Below are positions 34,265 to 42,912 of a DNA stretch of 64,000 nt, piece by piece; the stretch's first letter is position 1, and each line of letters begins with the position of its first letter. The position numbers and the translations under genes are program-made. A model generated the notes under the pieces. The model was not told where the DNA came from and made no database searches. It worked only from the letters and a program-made list of their open reading frames with translations. The DNA is from Clostridia bacterium (lineage in GTDB: Bacteria > Bacillota > Clostridia > RGIG6154): positions 1-64,000 of the forward strand of contig JAFQQW010000001.1 in the NCBI GenBank assembly GCA_017410375.1, written 5' to 3'.

Positions 34265-36082
34265 ATGCAAAAGCAAAGGGTTGAAATCAAAAAGGATGGT
34301 TTTTATTTAAACGGTGAGCCTTTTTATTTGGCATCAGGGGACGTACATTATTTCCGCATTCATCCGTCTGCATGGCACAGACATCTTATGCTTGCAAAAG
34401 AGTTCGGACTGACTGCCATTCAGCTATATGTACCCTGGAATCTGCATGAGCCTCAAAAAGGGATTTACGATTTTTCAGGAATGCTGGATTTACCTGCATT
34501 TTTGAAGATGGCAGCGGATTTTGGATTTAAAATTCTGCTTCGACCTGCACCGTATATCTGCTCGGAGTGTGATTTCGGTGGATTGCCGTCCTGGCTTTTG
34601 TTTGACGAAAAGGTCAGAATCAGATGTGCCGAGCCAACCTATCTTTTACATATAAAGGACTACTATAAGGTACTGATGGAAAAGGTGCGTCCGTACCTGT
34701 TTACCAACGGTGGCCCGATTATTATGGTTGCTCTGGAAAACGAATACGGTGGCAGTGGCTATGATTTGACCTATATGGAATACTTAAAGGATTTACTGAC
34801 AGAGCTTGGGGTAGATGTGCCTTTTTATACCACCGACGGATCGCCTACACAGTTGCATATGGGAAGCCTGCCGGGTGTGTTTATCGGCTCAAACTTCCGC
34901 TCTAACCCGGGCGAAGGCACGCGTTTTGCAGACTTTACCGAAAAGGATTATCCTGATTTTCCGTATTTTGTGGGTGAGCTTTGGTCAGGCCGTGCCATTT
35001 ACTGGGGCGAGCCGTATCAGAAAAGAGATCCCGTGCCCACAGCACAGTCGTATGCCGAGTGCTTAAAGCGCGGATTTGTGAATTTTTATATGTTTTCGGG
35101 CGGTACGAATTTCGGATTCTTTCCGGGTGCTTTGCGCGGAAAGTCTTTCACACCGCGCCCCGAAACGCCAATCAGATACATTTCCCATGTTACAAGCTAC
35201 GATGAAGATGCATTGGTTTCGGAAAACGGCTTGCCCACCGAAAAATACTATCTTTGCCGTGCGGAACTGGATAAGCACCTCGGCAAACCGCAACGAAACG
35301 ACCGTGCTCTGCCCTTTGCATATGAAACACAGGCGCTGACCATTCCCTTTAGCCACATGGCACGACTGTTTGACAATTTGGATGTACTCACCACTGCTGA
35401 AGCGGAAACGGTTGCTCCCGAAACCATGGAATATATCAAGCAAATGCACGGCTTTACCTTATACAGCACTGAGGTGCAGGGCTGGAACAGCGGATGGAAG
35501 CCGCCTCTGCATTTTGAGGGGATACGTGACCGTGCAACCGTTTATGACGGGGAAACCTATTTGGGTGCCGTGGAAAGAGAACGGGAAAATGAGACGATAT
35601 ACTGGGATGCGGACAACAGAACGGGGACTTTAAATATTCTGGTTGAGTCGCTGGGCCGCATCAATGGCGGTGTGGATTTAGACAATGACAAAAAAGGCAT
35701 TACCCGTTATGTAAAGCTTGCCGATGCAAAGCTTTATCATTGGAAAATGCGCGCGTTGCCTATGGATGATATTTCAAAGGTGCGGTATCAGTCTTTTTCT
35801 GCGGATAAAATCACCGAAAATGACCCCTTGTTCTACAAAGCAACCTTTGATGCAAAAGCGGGTGTGGATACGTTCCTTGATATGAAAGCTTTCGGGCACG
35901 GCTTTGTGTGGGTTAACGGCTTTAATATCGGTAGATTCCGGAGCATCGGACCCCAGTACACCTTGTATGTCCCGGGCGGATTGCTGAAGGGAAAGGACAA
36001 TGTGATTGAAGTGCTGGATATCCAACCCAAAAAAGAAAACACCGAAATTCACGGTGTATTGGAACACAATCTTGAAAATTAA
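34265..36082 (+). CDS. GH35 beta-galactosidase
   Basis: The 605-residue cytosolic enzyme should release terminal beta-galactose by a retaining mechanism. The (beta/alpha)8 barrel occupies about residues 1-320: SGDVHYFRIHP and YVPWNLHEP at the start, acid/base Glu in ALENEYGG near residue 158, nucleophile Glu in VGELWSG near residue 238. The C-terminal half holds jelly-roll domains with the family's GFVWVNGFNIGRF near residue 550. No signal peptide. It has a consensus promoter, GAGGTGATTTGTT before the ATG, and a palindromic terminator. It stands alone, near an XRE regulator on the other strand. Confidence 0.93.
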   Translation: MQKQRVEIKKDGFYLNGEPFYLASGDVHYFRIHPSAWHRHLMLAKEFGLTAIQLYVPWNLHEPQKGIYDFSGMLDLPAFLKMAADFGFKILLRPAPYICSECDFGGLPSWLLFDEKVRIRCAEPTYLLHIKDYYKVLMEKVRPYLFTNGGPIIMVALENEYGGSGYDLTYMEYLKDLLTELGVDVPFYTTDGSPTQLHMGSLPGVFIGSNFRSNPGEGTRFADFTEKDYPDFPYFVGELWSGRAIYWGEPYQKRDPVPTAQSYAECLKRGFVNFYMFSGGTNFGFFPGALRGKSFTPRPETPIRYISHVTSYDEDALVSENGLPTEKYYLCRAELDKHLGKPQRNDRALPFAYETQALTIPFSHMARLFDNLDVLTTAEAETVAPETMEYIKQMHGFTLYSTEVQGWNSGWKPPLHFEGIRDRATVYDGETYLGAVERERENETIYWDADNRTGTLNILVESLGRINGGVDLDNDKKGITRYVKLADAKLYHWKMRALPMDDISKVRYQSFSADKITENDPLFYKATFDAKAGVDTFLDMKAFGHGFVWVNGFNIGRFRSIGPQYTLYVPGGLLKGKDNVIEVLDIQPKKENTEIHGVLEHNLEN

Positions 36083-36117
36083 AAAAGAGTTAAGGCAATT
36101 GCCTTAACTCTTTTTTT
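36082..36117. terminator. Bidirectional palindromic terminator
   Basis: A perfect 24-base palindrome with half-site GAGTTAAGGCAA, bounded by six A and seven T residues, between GH35 and the convergent XRE gene. Confidence 0.9.
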
Positions 36118-36424
36118 CTGTTAAATCTTTTACGAGTGCAAGTATGTGGTCGGATTGCTTCGGTGTTAGCTGTTCTATTTCTGTTAAAAGTTCTTTTGTT
36201 TTTTGCGGGGATTGGTCGTGGGTGTTGAAAAATTCTGCAGGCGTTATGCCGAAAAATTCGCAGATGTAAAAGAAACCCGTGAGAGATGGAAGTGTGCGTC
36301 GGTTTTCGATTTTGTTTATATAACTCTCGCTTTGACCCAAAGACAAGCTCATATCCCTTGCCGACACATTTTTCTGCAATCGCAGTTCGGTAATCCTTTT
36401 ATAAAACCATTCAATATAATCCAT
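36104..36424 (-). CDS. XRE-family helix-turn-helix regulator
   Basis: The 106-residue DNA-binding protein has a Cro/C1-type helix-turn-helix at about residues 8-62 (ITELRLQKNVSARDMSLSLG ... YINKIENRRTLPSL) and a short helical tail that probably dimerises. ATG at 36424 lies 6 bases after GGAGGTG; the longer frame from 36466 includes that site. It diverges from the SLH protein gene across about 150 bases that contain the SLH promoter, so it may regulate that gene or itself. Confidence 0.85.
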   Translation of the reverse strand: MDYIEWFYKRITELRLQKNVSARDMSLSLGQSESYINKIENRRTLPSLTGFFYICEFFGITPAEFFNTHDQSPQKTKELLTEIEQLTPKQSDHILALVKDLTEKKS

Positions 36425-36494
36425 TTCATACACCTCCATATATAGTATAACGCTATGTTGTTGCAAAAATACGGAATAAAAAGATATATTTTTC

Positions 36495-36523
36495 TTGACA
36501 AACGGAAAATAAAGATGTATAAT
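36495..36523 (+). promoter_or_regulatory. Consensus promoter of SLH protein gene
   Basis: TTGACA and TATAAT with a 17-base spacer, 51 bases before the GTG start. Confidence 0.85.
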
Positions 36524-36574
36524 GTGGTTGTTAGGGAAAATAAGTCTTTAGAATATCGACGAGGAGGAATTGGC

Positions 36575-37303
36575 GTGAAGAAAATAGGAAAAATTGCAGT
36601 GGGTATTGTTGTTACAAGCATGGTGTTACAAAGTGTGGCTCTTGCCACTACTTCAGAAAACACATTGTATGTAAAAGAGAAAGGTAATACCGAGATGGTA
36701 GTAATGTACACAGATTATGCAATGCATACTGGTATGGAACAACTGCGAAATTATGGTATTATTTCGGGAGATCCGGACGGAAATATGAGACCGTATAGTT
36801 TTATTACCAGAGCGGAATTTTCAAAAGTACTTTGCAAAATGCTGAATATTGAACCGACTGATACATCGGTGGCACTATTTGGAGATGTAACAGAGGAGGA
36901 TTGGTTTTGTGAATATGTAACTACTGCTTTTCGGAGCGGTATTGTTGAAGGATGCGACAATGGTAATTTTGAGCCGGAAAGAGAGGTTACCTATGGAGAG
37001 GCACTTAAAATGATTGTTTCTGCCATGGGATATGCATCTGAAGCAGAACAGATGGGTGGATACCCGTATGGGTATGCAAAGGTTGCCGGTCAGCTCGGCA
37101 TAACAAATGGCTTGGATTATGCATTAAGCTTACAAGTAAAGCGCCATCTTGTTTTTGAAATGCTTAACAACGCGATGGATGTACCTTTTATGCTGATTGA
37201 TGCGAACGGGAAATTTGTGATTGCGGATGGAATGGATGGTTCGCAATATGTGACATTCCGAAGTAAAATCACGGGACAAACAACAAGAAATGACGCGCAC
37301 TAA
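36575..37303 (+). CDS. Secreted SLH-domain protein
   Basis: A 242-residue exported protein. A signal peptide covers about residues 1-26 (KKIGKIAVGIVVTSMVL core, cleavage near VALA). Two to three S-layer homology units follow (LRNYGIISGDPDGNMRPYS-type and FGDVTEEDWFCEYVTTAF-type segments), with a possible third at the end. SLH domains bind pyruvylated secondary wall polymers. GTG at 36575 follows GAGGAGG; the longer frame overlaps the promoter. It is almost only SLH domains, so it may be an S-layer or scaffold component. Confidence 0.82.
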   Translation: MKKIGKIAVGIVVTSMVLQSVALATTSENTLYVKEKGNTEMVVMYTDYAMHTGMEQLRNYGIISGDPDGNMRPYSFITRAEFSKVLCKMLNIEPTDTSVALFGDVTEEDWFCEYVTTAFRSGIVEGCDNGNFEPEREVTYGEALKMIVSAMGYASEAEQMGGYPYGYAKVAGQLGITNGLDYALSLQVKRHLVFEMLNNAMDVPFMLIDANGKFVIADGMDGSQYVTFRSKITGQTTRNDAH

Positions 37304-37315
37304 ATGCATATAAAA

Positions 37316-37345
37316 AGAAAAATCGCAGAAATGCGATTTTTCTTT
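37316..37345. terminator. Bidirectional terminator
   Basis: AGAAAAATCGCA-GAAA-TGCGATTTTTCT between the SLH gene and the convergent aldo/keto reductase gene. Confidence 0.85.
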
Positions 37346-37347
37346 CG

Positions 37348-38226
37348 TTAAAATATTTCTTTTAATTGTTCGATGTTGGATGCGCCGACGATGGGAAAGA
37401 GGGGGAACGGACTTTGTTGCTCTAAGCGTTCCAATGACAGCTGCATCACCGTTTTGCCGGTCTCTTTGGAAAGGTCGGCAAGCTCGTTTGCAAGATTTTT
37501 GTTCTCTTCGTTCAGATACTCCCTTTGGGTGCCGGGCGGAATGGTGCCCTGCAGAAACTTGTTAAAAAAGCCTTTTGCCTGCGAGGAATAGGCGAAAACC
37601 GGAATTTGGGATTCCTTGTAAAAGGCAAATTCTGTTTCGTTCATCAAAACTAAAGTGTCGTCAGGGTGTCCGTTGTGTTTTGCGATGTTGTAAAGGATAG
37701 AGCTTGCCACAATCGGCTCTAATCCGTGTGCTGCGGCATACTCGTTTGCCTCTTTGATGCGTTTTCCTGTCCAGTTGGATGCGCCCCAGTGACGGATTTT
37801 TCCTTCCTTTATAAAACTGTTTAAGGTTTCTACAATTTCGCCGACCGGAAGAGCGGTATCGTCCCGATGCAGATAAAGCAGGTCGATGCAATCGGTCTGA
37901 AGTTCTTTTAAGCTGGTATTTATATCAAAGGAAAGCTCTTCTTTAGAAAGACGACCTTTGTGCATGTCCGAAAGAGGCGGATGCCCTGCCTTGGTGGCAA
38001 CAAACATTTTGCCTTTTAAATTTCTGTCCTTTAAATAGCGGGCGATAAAGCCTTCGCTCTTTTCGGCGCAGTATAGGCGTGCGGTGTCTAAAAAATTACC
38101 GCCCTTTTCTACATAATAATCTAACAACTGATAAGAAACCTCATCCGATAAGCGAAGTCCCACACTGTCGCATCCAAAAACGGGCGAAGTGATTTCCATA
38201 TTTAAAAAAGTTTTTTTCTGCAACAT
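37348..38226 (-). CDS. Aldo/keto reductase
   Basis: The 292-residue TIM-barrel oxidoreductase reduces aldehydes or ketones with NAD(P)H. The catalytic set is visible: FLDTARLY (Asp, Tyr), VATKAGHP (Lys), IDLLYLHRDD (His), and a C-terminal cofactor region IVGASNIEQL. No [4Fe-4S] cluster cysteines are at the C-terminus. AAAAGGAG precedes the ATG. It follows the RNase M5-like gene on the minus strand. Substrate not predictable. Confidence 0.88.
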   Translation of the reverse strand: MLQKKTFLNMEITSPVFGCDSVGLRLSDEVSYQLLDYYVEKGGNFLDTARLYCAEKSEGFIARYLKDRNLKGKMFVATKAGHPPLSDMHKGRLSKEELSFDINTSLKELQTDCIDLLYLHRDDTALPVGEIVETLNSFIKEGKIRHWGASNWTGKRIKEANEYAAAHGLEPIVASSILYNIAKHNGHPDDTLVLMNETEFAFYKESQIPVFAYSSQAKGFFNKFLQGTIPPGTQREYLNEENKNLANELADLSKETGKTVMQLSLERLEQQSPFPLFPIVGASNIEQLKEIF

Positions 38227-38270
38227 TTAATGGCTCCTTTTCTGTTAATAAAATAAAATCTGCAAAAAGA

Positions 38271-38837
38271 TTATTTTTTTAGTCGGTCAAAAAATTCCTG
38301 TCTGGTCATAAAAGTGTTTAATGCACCTAAGAATGCGGTGGGAGACAGGGAGTGTGGCAAATGTAGTTCTTTTAAAAGGGCTTGCCGTTTTTGTGTGGCA
38401 TCGGGTGTGCCCGATAGGCCTGCGGCAAACAAATCGGCTTTCGTGATTTCGTCTCCTGCTTTGCGTTCGGTGCAGCCGGCGCGTTTTAAGGCGGTCAGAA
38501 TCACATCGGCAGGCACGCCCTCCACCCCTAAAAGTCCTGCTTTGCCCGGCTGTGCTTTTCGCTTTTCCTTACCGGCAATTTCGGGAATGTACGCATTTTT
38601 AATGCGATCGGGCGGCACCATCTGCAAAAGATGCTTACGGATTAAAAATCCACCGGAATCCGAGTCGGTCAGAATGATAATGCCCCTTTCTTCGGCATAT
38701 CGCTTGATTAGTAAACGCATTTCTTTGTCTTTGAAAATCCGAAACCCGTTTACTGCAATAACGGTACCGTCTATGACAGAGTCCAGTTTGATTTTGTCAT
38801 ACTTGCCCTCGACCAAAATTACTTCATTGATTTTCAT
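38271..38837 (-). CDS. rnmV: Toprim-DUF4093 protein, RNase M5-like
   Basis: The 188-residue protein has an N-terminal Toprim domain (VILVEGKYDKIKLD with the catalytic Glu; IIILTDSDSGG with the D-x-D pair) and a C-terminal DUF4093 domain. This is the layout of ribonuclease M5, which matures 5S rRNA in Firmicutes. The second motif reads TDSDSGG where the Bacillus enzyme has TDPD, a common variation in Clostridia. The symbol is given on architecture. Confidence 0.8.
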   Translation of the reverse strand: MKINEVILVEGKYDKIKLDSVIDGTVIAVNGFRIFKDKEMRLLIKRYAEERGIIILTDSDSGGFLIRKHLLQMVPPDRIKNAYIPEIAGKEKRKAQPGKAGLLGVEGVPADVILTALKRAGCTERKAGDEITKADLFAAGLSGTPDATQKRQALLKELHLPHSLSPTAFLGALNTFMTRQEFFDRLKK

Positions 38838-39023
38838 ATCTCTATTTTAATATAGGAAGAAAAGGATGTCAAGGGATTATGTGAAAACATTTAATTTTGT
38901 ATTAGGGAGGAAGATGAAAAACAGGAGTATTTTTCGATAGTTTTTGCGTATTATTTATATATACTTATGGAATTGTTTCCTTTATAATAATTATAAAGAA
39001 GCTGTTTAAGCAGGAGGGGTATT

Positions 39024-40694
39024 ATGAAAAAGTTTTGGATTGTAAACAACAATGTGTGTGAAACTTGCTTTGATATACTTAAAAAATGTGCAGACAGAGT
39101 TTTGAAACGCAGAGGCTGTGCGCTTTCGGATGATACTGATGCGTATAGCATAAGCGTTTCGGTAGATGAAGCACTTAAAGATGAAAGATACATCATTGAT
39201 TTTTCGGAAAACGGTGCAATGGTGCGTGCGGCGGATAAATGTGCTGTTTTTGCGGCATTTGGCGTGCTTTTAACAGAAAGCAAGTTTGACGGCAGAGGCG
39301 ATTTTGTGCCTGCACCTTGCGGAAAACAGATTGATTTTACACCCAAGAAAAAGGTAAGATGTATTTATTTTGCATCCCATTTTCATAATTTTTATCATAT
39401 GGCACCTATCGAAAAAGTTTACGAGGTGTTGGAGGACATTGCCCTTTACGGTTGTAACTGTGTGCGTGTGTGGTTTGATATGCACCACTACAATGCGGTG
39501 GAAGATGCCGATGCGCAGGCAATGATTCAACGTTTGAGACAAATTTTAAAATATGCAAACACCATCGGTATGTATGGTATGCTTGCAGGCCTTTCCAACG
39601 AAGGCTTTAATTCTTCGCCCGAGCATTTGCGTGCCGATTGGTGGAAACAGGGCAAATATAAAAGAGATATTTTCCATTATCACAGAGAAATCTGTCCTTC
39701 CAAACCGGGCGGTCTTGAAGAAATTTTAAAAGAAAAACGTCAGGCTTTAGAGCCGTTTAAAGACCTTGACATTCGGTATGTCGGTTGCGGTCCTTATGAC
39801 CAGGGCGGTTGTACCTGTCCCGAATGTGAGCCGTGGGGAATAAACGGATATCTTAAAATATATCCTGCCTTTAAAGAAATGCTCAAAGAGGTTATGCCCA
39901 ACGCAAAAGCAACCCTCGGTATGTGGAAATTCAATGAATTTATCGACGGTGAATGGGAAGGTTTTGTACCGCTTCTCGGTTCCGAACTTTTGAAAGATGT
40001 TCCGTTTTATGCGGCATATTTCCCGAACGGACAGCTTGTGCCTTGTCTGGAGGAAAGCGGTATGGTTGGTAAAGTGAATTTTATGGAGTTTTCCGAAATC
40101 AGTATGTACAGCTGTAAACCCTGGGGCGGATTTGGTGCAAGCTTGCTTACCGGCTATATGAAAAAAGTAAAAGAAAAGAGCGAACACATTTTCAGTGGTG
40201 GTATTGCTTATTCCGAGGGCATCTATGAAGATGCCAACAAGTTCATCATTCTTTCGGCATATTCGGGACGATATGAAAATCCCTATGATGCGATAAGAGA
40301 TTATGTGAAAACAGAATTTTGTTGCGAAGATGAAGAATTGTATCAGGCGGTTATTAAAACCGAAACAGGTCTTGCAAGAACGTATGACCCCACCTTACCG
40401 CCTCCGCGCCGTTGCGTGATTCACGATACGAGCGATGTGGAATTTGTGTACAACACTTTCCAAAAATACAATAAAATCCTGCCCGAAAACATTACAAAAT
40501 CACGCAAATTCCGTCTGTTTTATTTAAGAGCAGTTATCGACTACGCACTGATGCACAATGATTTTTATGTTAAGGGTTCGGAGGAATGTATTAAAGCAAT
40601 GCAAGAGGTGGACGACATTTATTATGTATGTGACGAAACCTCGGGCAGTGTCCGCACACCTTTGGACAGAGAAACTTATACCGAATTATTCTGA
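39024..40694 (+). CDS. Uncharacterised GH20/GH67-like TIM-barrel protein
   Basis: The 556-residue protein lacks a signal peptide and is probably cytosolic. An N-terminal alpha/beta domain (about 1-110) resembles the small domain before the barrel of GH20 and GH67 enzymes. A TIM barrel follows: RCIYFASHFHNFY, ALYGCNCVRVWFD, and a GPYDQGGCTCPECEPWG segment with cysteines near residues 263, 265 and 268 that could bind metal. A helical C-terminal domain completes it. GCAGGAGGGG precedes the ATG. It is followed, after a terminator and promoter, by the ADP-ribosylglycohydrolase. Exact family and substrate are not known to me. Confidence 0.6.
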   Translation: MKKFWIVNNNVCETCFDILKKCADRVLKRRGCALSDDTDAYSISVSVDEALKDERYIIDFSENGAMVRAADKCAVFAAFGVLLTESKFDGRGDFVPAPCGKQIDFTPKKKVRCIYFASHFHNFYHMAPIEKVYEVLEDIALYGCNCVRVWFDMHHYNAVEDADAQAMIQRLRQILKYANTIGMYGMLAGLSNEGFNSSPEHLRADWWKQGKYKRDIFHYHREICPSKPGGLEEILKEKRQALEPFKDLDIRYVGCGPYDQGGCTCPECEPWGINGYLKIYPAFKEMLKEVMPNAKATLGMWKFNEFIDGEWEGFVPLLGSELLKDVPFYAAYFPNGQLVPCLEESGMVGKVNFMEFSEISMYSCKPWGGFGASLLTGYMKKVKEKSEHIFSGGIAYSEGIYEDANKFIILSAYSGRYENPYDAIRDYVKTEFCCEDEELYQAVIKTETGLARTYDPTLPPPRRCVIHDTSDVEFVYNTFQKYNKILPENITKSRKFRLFYLRAVIDYALMHNDFYVKGSEECIKAMQEVDDIYYVCDETSGSVRTPLDRETYTELF

Positions 40695-40697
40695 TTT

Positions 40698-40726
40698 AAA
40701 AGCCGTGACCTATGTCACGGCTTTTT
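40698..40726 (+). terminator. Terminator
   Basis: AGCCGTGAC-CTAT-GTCACGGCT followed by a T run, directly behind the preceding stop codon. Confidence 0.88.
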
Positions 40727-40777
40727 GTGGTCATTTTTTACATTGTTGGTTTATTTTTGTAGGATGCGGAGAATGCG

Positions 40778-40806
40778 TTGAAATAATTTTTTGAAAATGG
40801 TATAGT
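40778..40806 (+). promoter_or_regulatory. Promoter of ADP-ribosylglycohydrolase gene
   Basis: TTGAAA and TATAGT with a 17-base spacer, 20 bases before the start codon. Confidence 0.65.
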
Positions 40807-40826
40807 GAAACAAAGGGGGAGATTAT

Positions 40827-42275
40827 ATGAAGCTGAACAGAGAAATGTATTTAGATAAAGTCCGTGCCTGCTGGACGGGTAAAAACATCGGCGGCACAAT
40901 GGGTGCGCCCTTTGAACGCAAAACCGATATTTTAGATATTACAGGTTATACGACACCCAAAGGCGCTCCGCTTCCCAATGATGATTTGGATTTGCAGTTA
41001 ATCTGGCTTACCGCAGTAGAAGATTTCGGCATCCGAAACACGACGCCACACGTACTCGGCAACTATTGGCTGGATTATGTAACAGGTCTTTGGAATGAGT
41101 ACGGTGTCGGCATGGCAAATATGAAGATGGGCTTGCTTCCGCCCTACTCGGGAGAATATAAAAACGATTTTTGGAAGCATTCCAACGGCGCGTGGATTCG
41201 CACAGAAATCTGGGCGTGTCTGTTTCCCGGATTCCCAGAGCTTGCCGCACAGTATGCGTATCACGATGCGTGTGTGGACCACGGAATGGGCGAAGGTACT
41301 TATGCCGCAATGTTTGTAGCGGCTTTGGAAAGTGCGGCGTTTTTCGAAAAGGATATTCGGAAATTGTTAGAGGTCGGCTTATCCTTTATTCCGTCCGATT
41401 GCAGAATGGCACAGGCTGTAAATTTGGTTTGTGATATGTATGACCGAAAAGAAAACTGGACAGACACACGAAATGCTCTTGTAAAACTTTGCGAAGATTT
41501 GGGCTGGTTTATGGCACCTGCCAATGTGGGCTTTGTGATTTTAGGTTTGCTTTATGGCGAAGGTGACTATAAAAAATCTATGCTGTATGCCATTAATTGC
41601 GGTGATGATACCGATTGTACCGGCGCAACCATCGGTTCCATTATGGGGATTATGAGTGGTATGGATTGCGTGCCCGAAGATTGGGCGGAATATATTGGCG
41701 ATTCCATTGTATCGGTTGCCATTGACCATTCGTTTTTGCGCCGTTGTGAAAGTGTAACCGAATTGACAGACAGAGTATACAAGCAAGTGCCGTCCTGCTT
41801 AATGGCTTACGGCATTTATATGGAATATACCGATGGAGAAACCGAGTGCGAAGAATATAAGTATACACCTTATCGTGCAACTTTGCCGTTGCCCATATCG
41901 GGGTATGCCGTTTATTTTCCCGATATGGTGCACGCATTGGTGTTTGCGGAACTGGATAAAGCTGAAATTGCGCCGGGTGAGTCGGTAAATATCACATTTA
42001 AAGTACAAAACCGCAGAGCGGATTATAAACAGATGCGTGTACAGCTGCAATTGCCCGAAGGTTGGACGGCAGATAAAACAGAAGCGTCGGTTTATGTGCA
42101 ACATTGGGCATCCGAACAGGAAAGATTGGGTGAAACCACTATAAAAGTAACTGTGGGCGAAACAGTAAATGCAGAAAATAAAATTTATGCGAAAGTTTCG
42201 TTCACCGGCAGACCTTTTGAGACGATTCAGCCTATTTATGTATTTGCCAAATCAGATTGTAAAGCATTCTATTAA
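40827..42275 (+). CDS. ADP-ribosylglycohydrolase-fold protein with C-terminal beta domain
   Basis: The 482-residue protein has an all-helical ADP-ribosylglycohydrolase (DraG-like) domain at about 1-350 with the paired metal-binding motifs NDDLDLQ near residue 51 and CGDDTDCTGA near residue 257. From about residue 370 a beta-sandwich follows (APGESVNITFKVQN, LPEGWTADKT), like NEW3/Ig-like domains attached to glycosidases. No signal peptide is seen. Classical DraG enzymes cleave ADP-ribose from arginine; the location among glycan genes and the extra domain suggest another N- or O-glycoside substrate, which is inference. GGGGGAG lies before the ATG. Confidence 0.78.
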   Translation: MKLNREMYLDKVRACWTGKNIGGTMGAPFERKTDILDITGYTTPKGAPLPNDDLDLQLIWLTAVEDFGIRNTTPHVLGNYWLDYVTGLWNEYGVGMANMKMGLLPPYSGEYKNDFWKHSNGAWIRTEIWACLFPGFPELAAQYAYHDACVDHGMGEGTYAAMFVAALESAAFFEKDIRKLLEVGLSFIPSDCRMAQAVNLVCDMYDRKENWTDTRNALVKLCEDLGWFMAPANVGFVILGLLYGEGDYKKSMLYAINCGDDTDCTGATIGSIMGIMSGMDCVPEDWAEYIGDSIVSVAIDHSFLRRCESVTELTDRVYKQVPSCLMAYGIYMEYTDGETECEEYKYTPYRATLPLPISGYAVYFPDMVHALVFAELDKAEIAPGESVNITFKVQNRRADYKQMRVQLQLPEGWTADKTEASVYVQHWASEQERLGETTIKVTVGETVNAENKIYAKVSFTGRPFETIQPIYVFAKSDCKAFY

Positions 42276-42302
42276 GAAAGAACCCGTATAGACGGCTTTT
42301 TC

Positions 42303-42704
42303 TGTCATTCTGAACGAAGTGAAGAATCTCATAAGTATAGCAGATATGAATAGGTGAGAACAACTCTCCGCGGGAATACAATGACAGCAAGCTGTCATTT
42401 GCATAACTTCGACTAACCAAAATAAATTTTGGAGTCTCATTTAACTCTGCATTTCGCACTTTTTGGAGTGTCCTTGACACAAACCAAAAAGTTTGCGCAT
42501 TCGAGAGACGGCGGTTCAACTTACTTCGTTCCTTGGCTGTCTAAACGAACACGCTGTGCGTGTTCTTCTTCCGCGCGGAGGCGACAAAACAAAAAGGCAC
42601 CCGAAATGGGTGCTTTTTTGTTTTGAAGATAACGTGTGATTTTGATACAATTTTTGGGGCGGTGCAAAATGCACCCAGATTATTTCACTGTGAAATAATC
42701 TTTT
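42303..42704. repeat. Composite intergenic repeat, left copy
   Basis: It opens with TGTCATTCTGAACGAAGTGA, a word widely dispersed in gut Clostridia and Bacteroidota intergenic DNA, and includes a GAACACGC-TGT-GCGTGTTC hairpin at 42547-42565. The last 121 bases (42584-42704) are a triple-hairpin module: GGCACCC-GAAA-(T)GGGTGC with T run, GGTGCA-AAA-TGCACC, and AGATTATTTCAC/GTGAAATAATCT with T run. By eye the module matches 53741-53862 with about seven differences, same orientation. No gene is supported inside. Confidence 0.75.
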
Positions 42705-42852
42705 AATAATTGTAATTTGAGGTGTAAACTATCGAAAAGGAAAATGAAATTCTATGTAGGCGTTTTTTTGTTTGGCATACCTTTAAAGCAGGATGAGAAA
42801 TCGGATAAAAATTAAAAAGCAATTTTGGATAGGTGGAAATGCATTGCAGTAG

Positions 42853-42881
42853 TTTACAAATGGGAAAAACTATGCTAAAAT
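42853..42881 (+). promoter_or_regulatory. Promoter of araC-type gene
   Basis: TTTACA and TAAAAT with 17 bases between, 31 bases before the start codon. Confidence 0.65.
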
Positions 42882-42912
42882 GAAGATGCGAAGATGAAAA
42901 AGGAGAGAGCTT

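Noticed and set aside
38314-38850. 178-codon plus-strand frame
   Set aside because: It lies wholly antisense to the Toprim-DUF4093 gene, which has clear catalytic motifs.
42232-42519. 95-codon minus-strand frame in the composite repeat
   Set aside because: It covers a dispersed hairpin repeat and the ADP-ribosylglycohydrolase end; the sequence is not protein-like and has no binding site.
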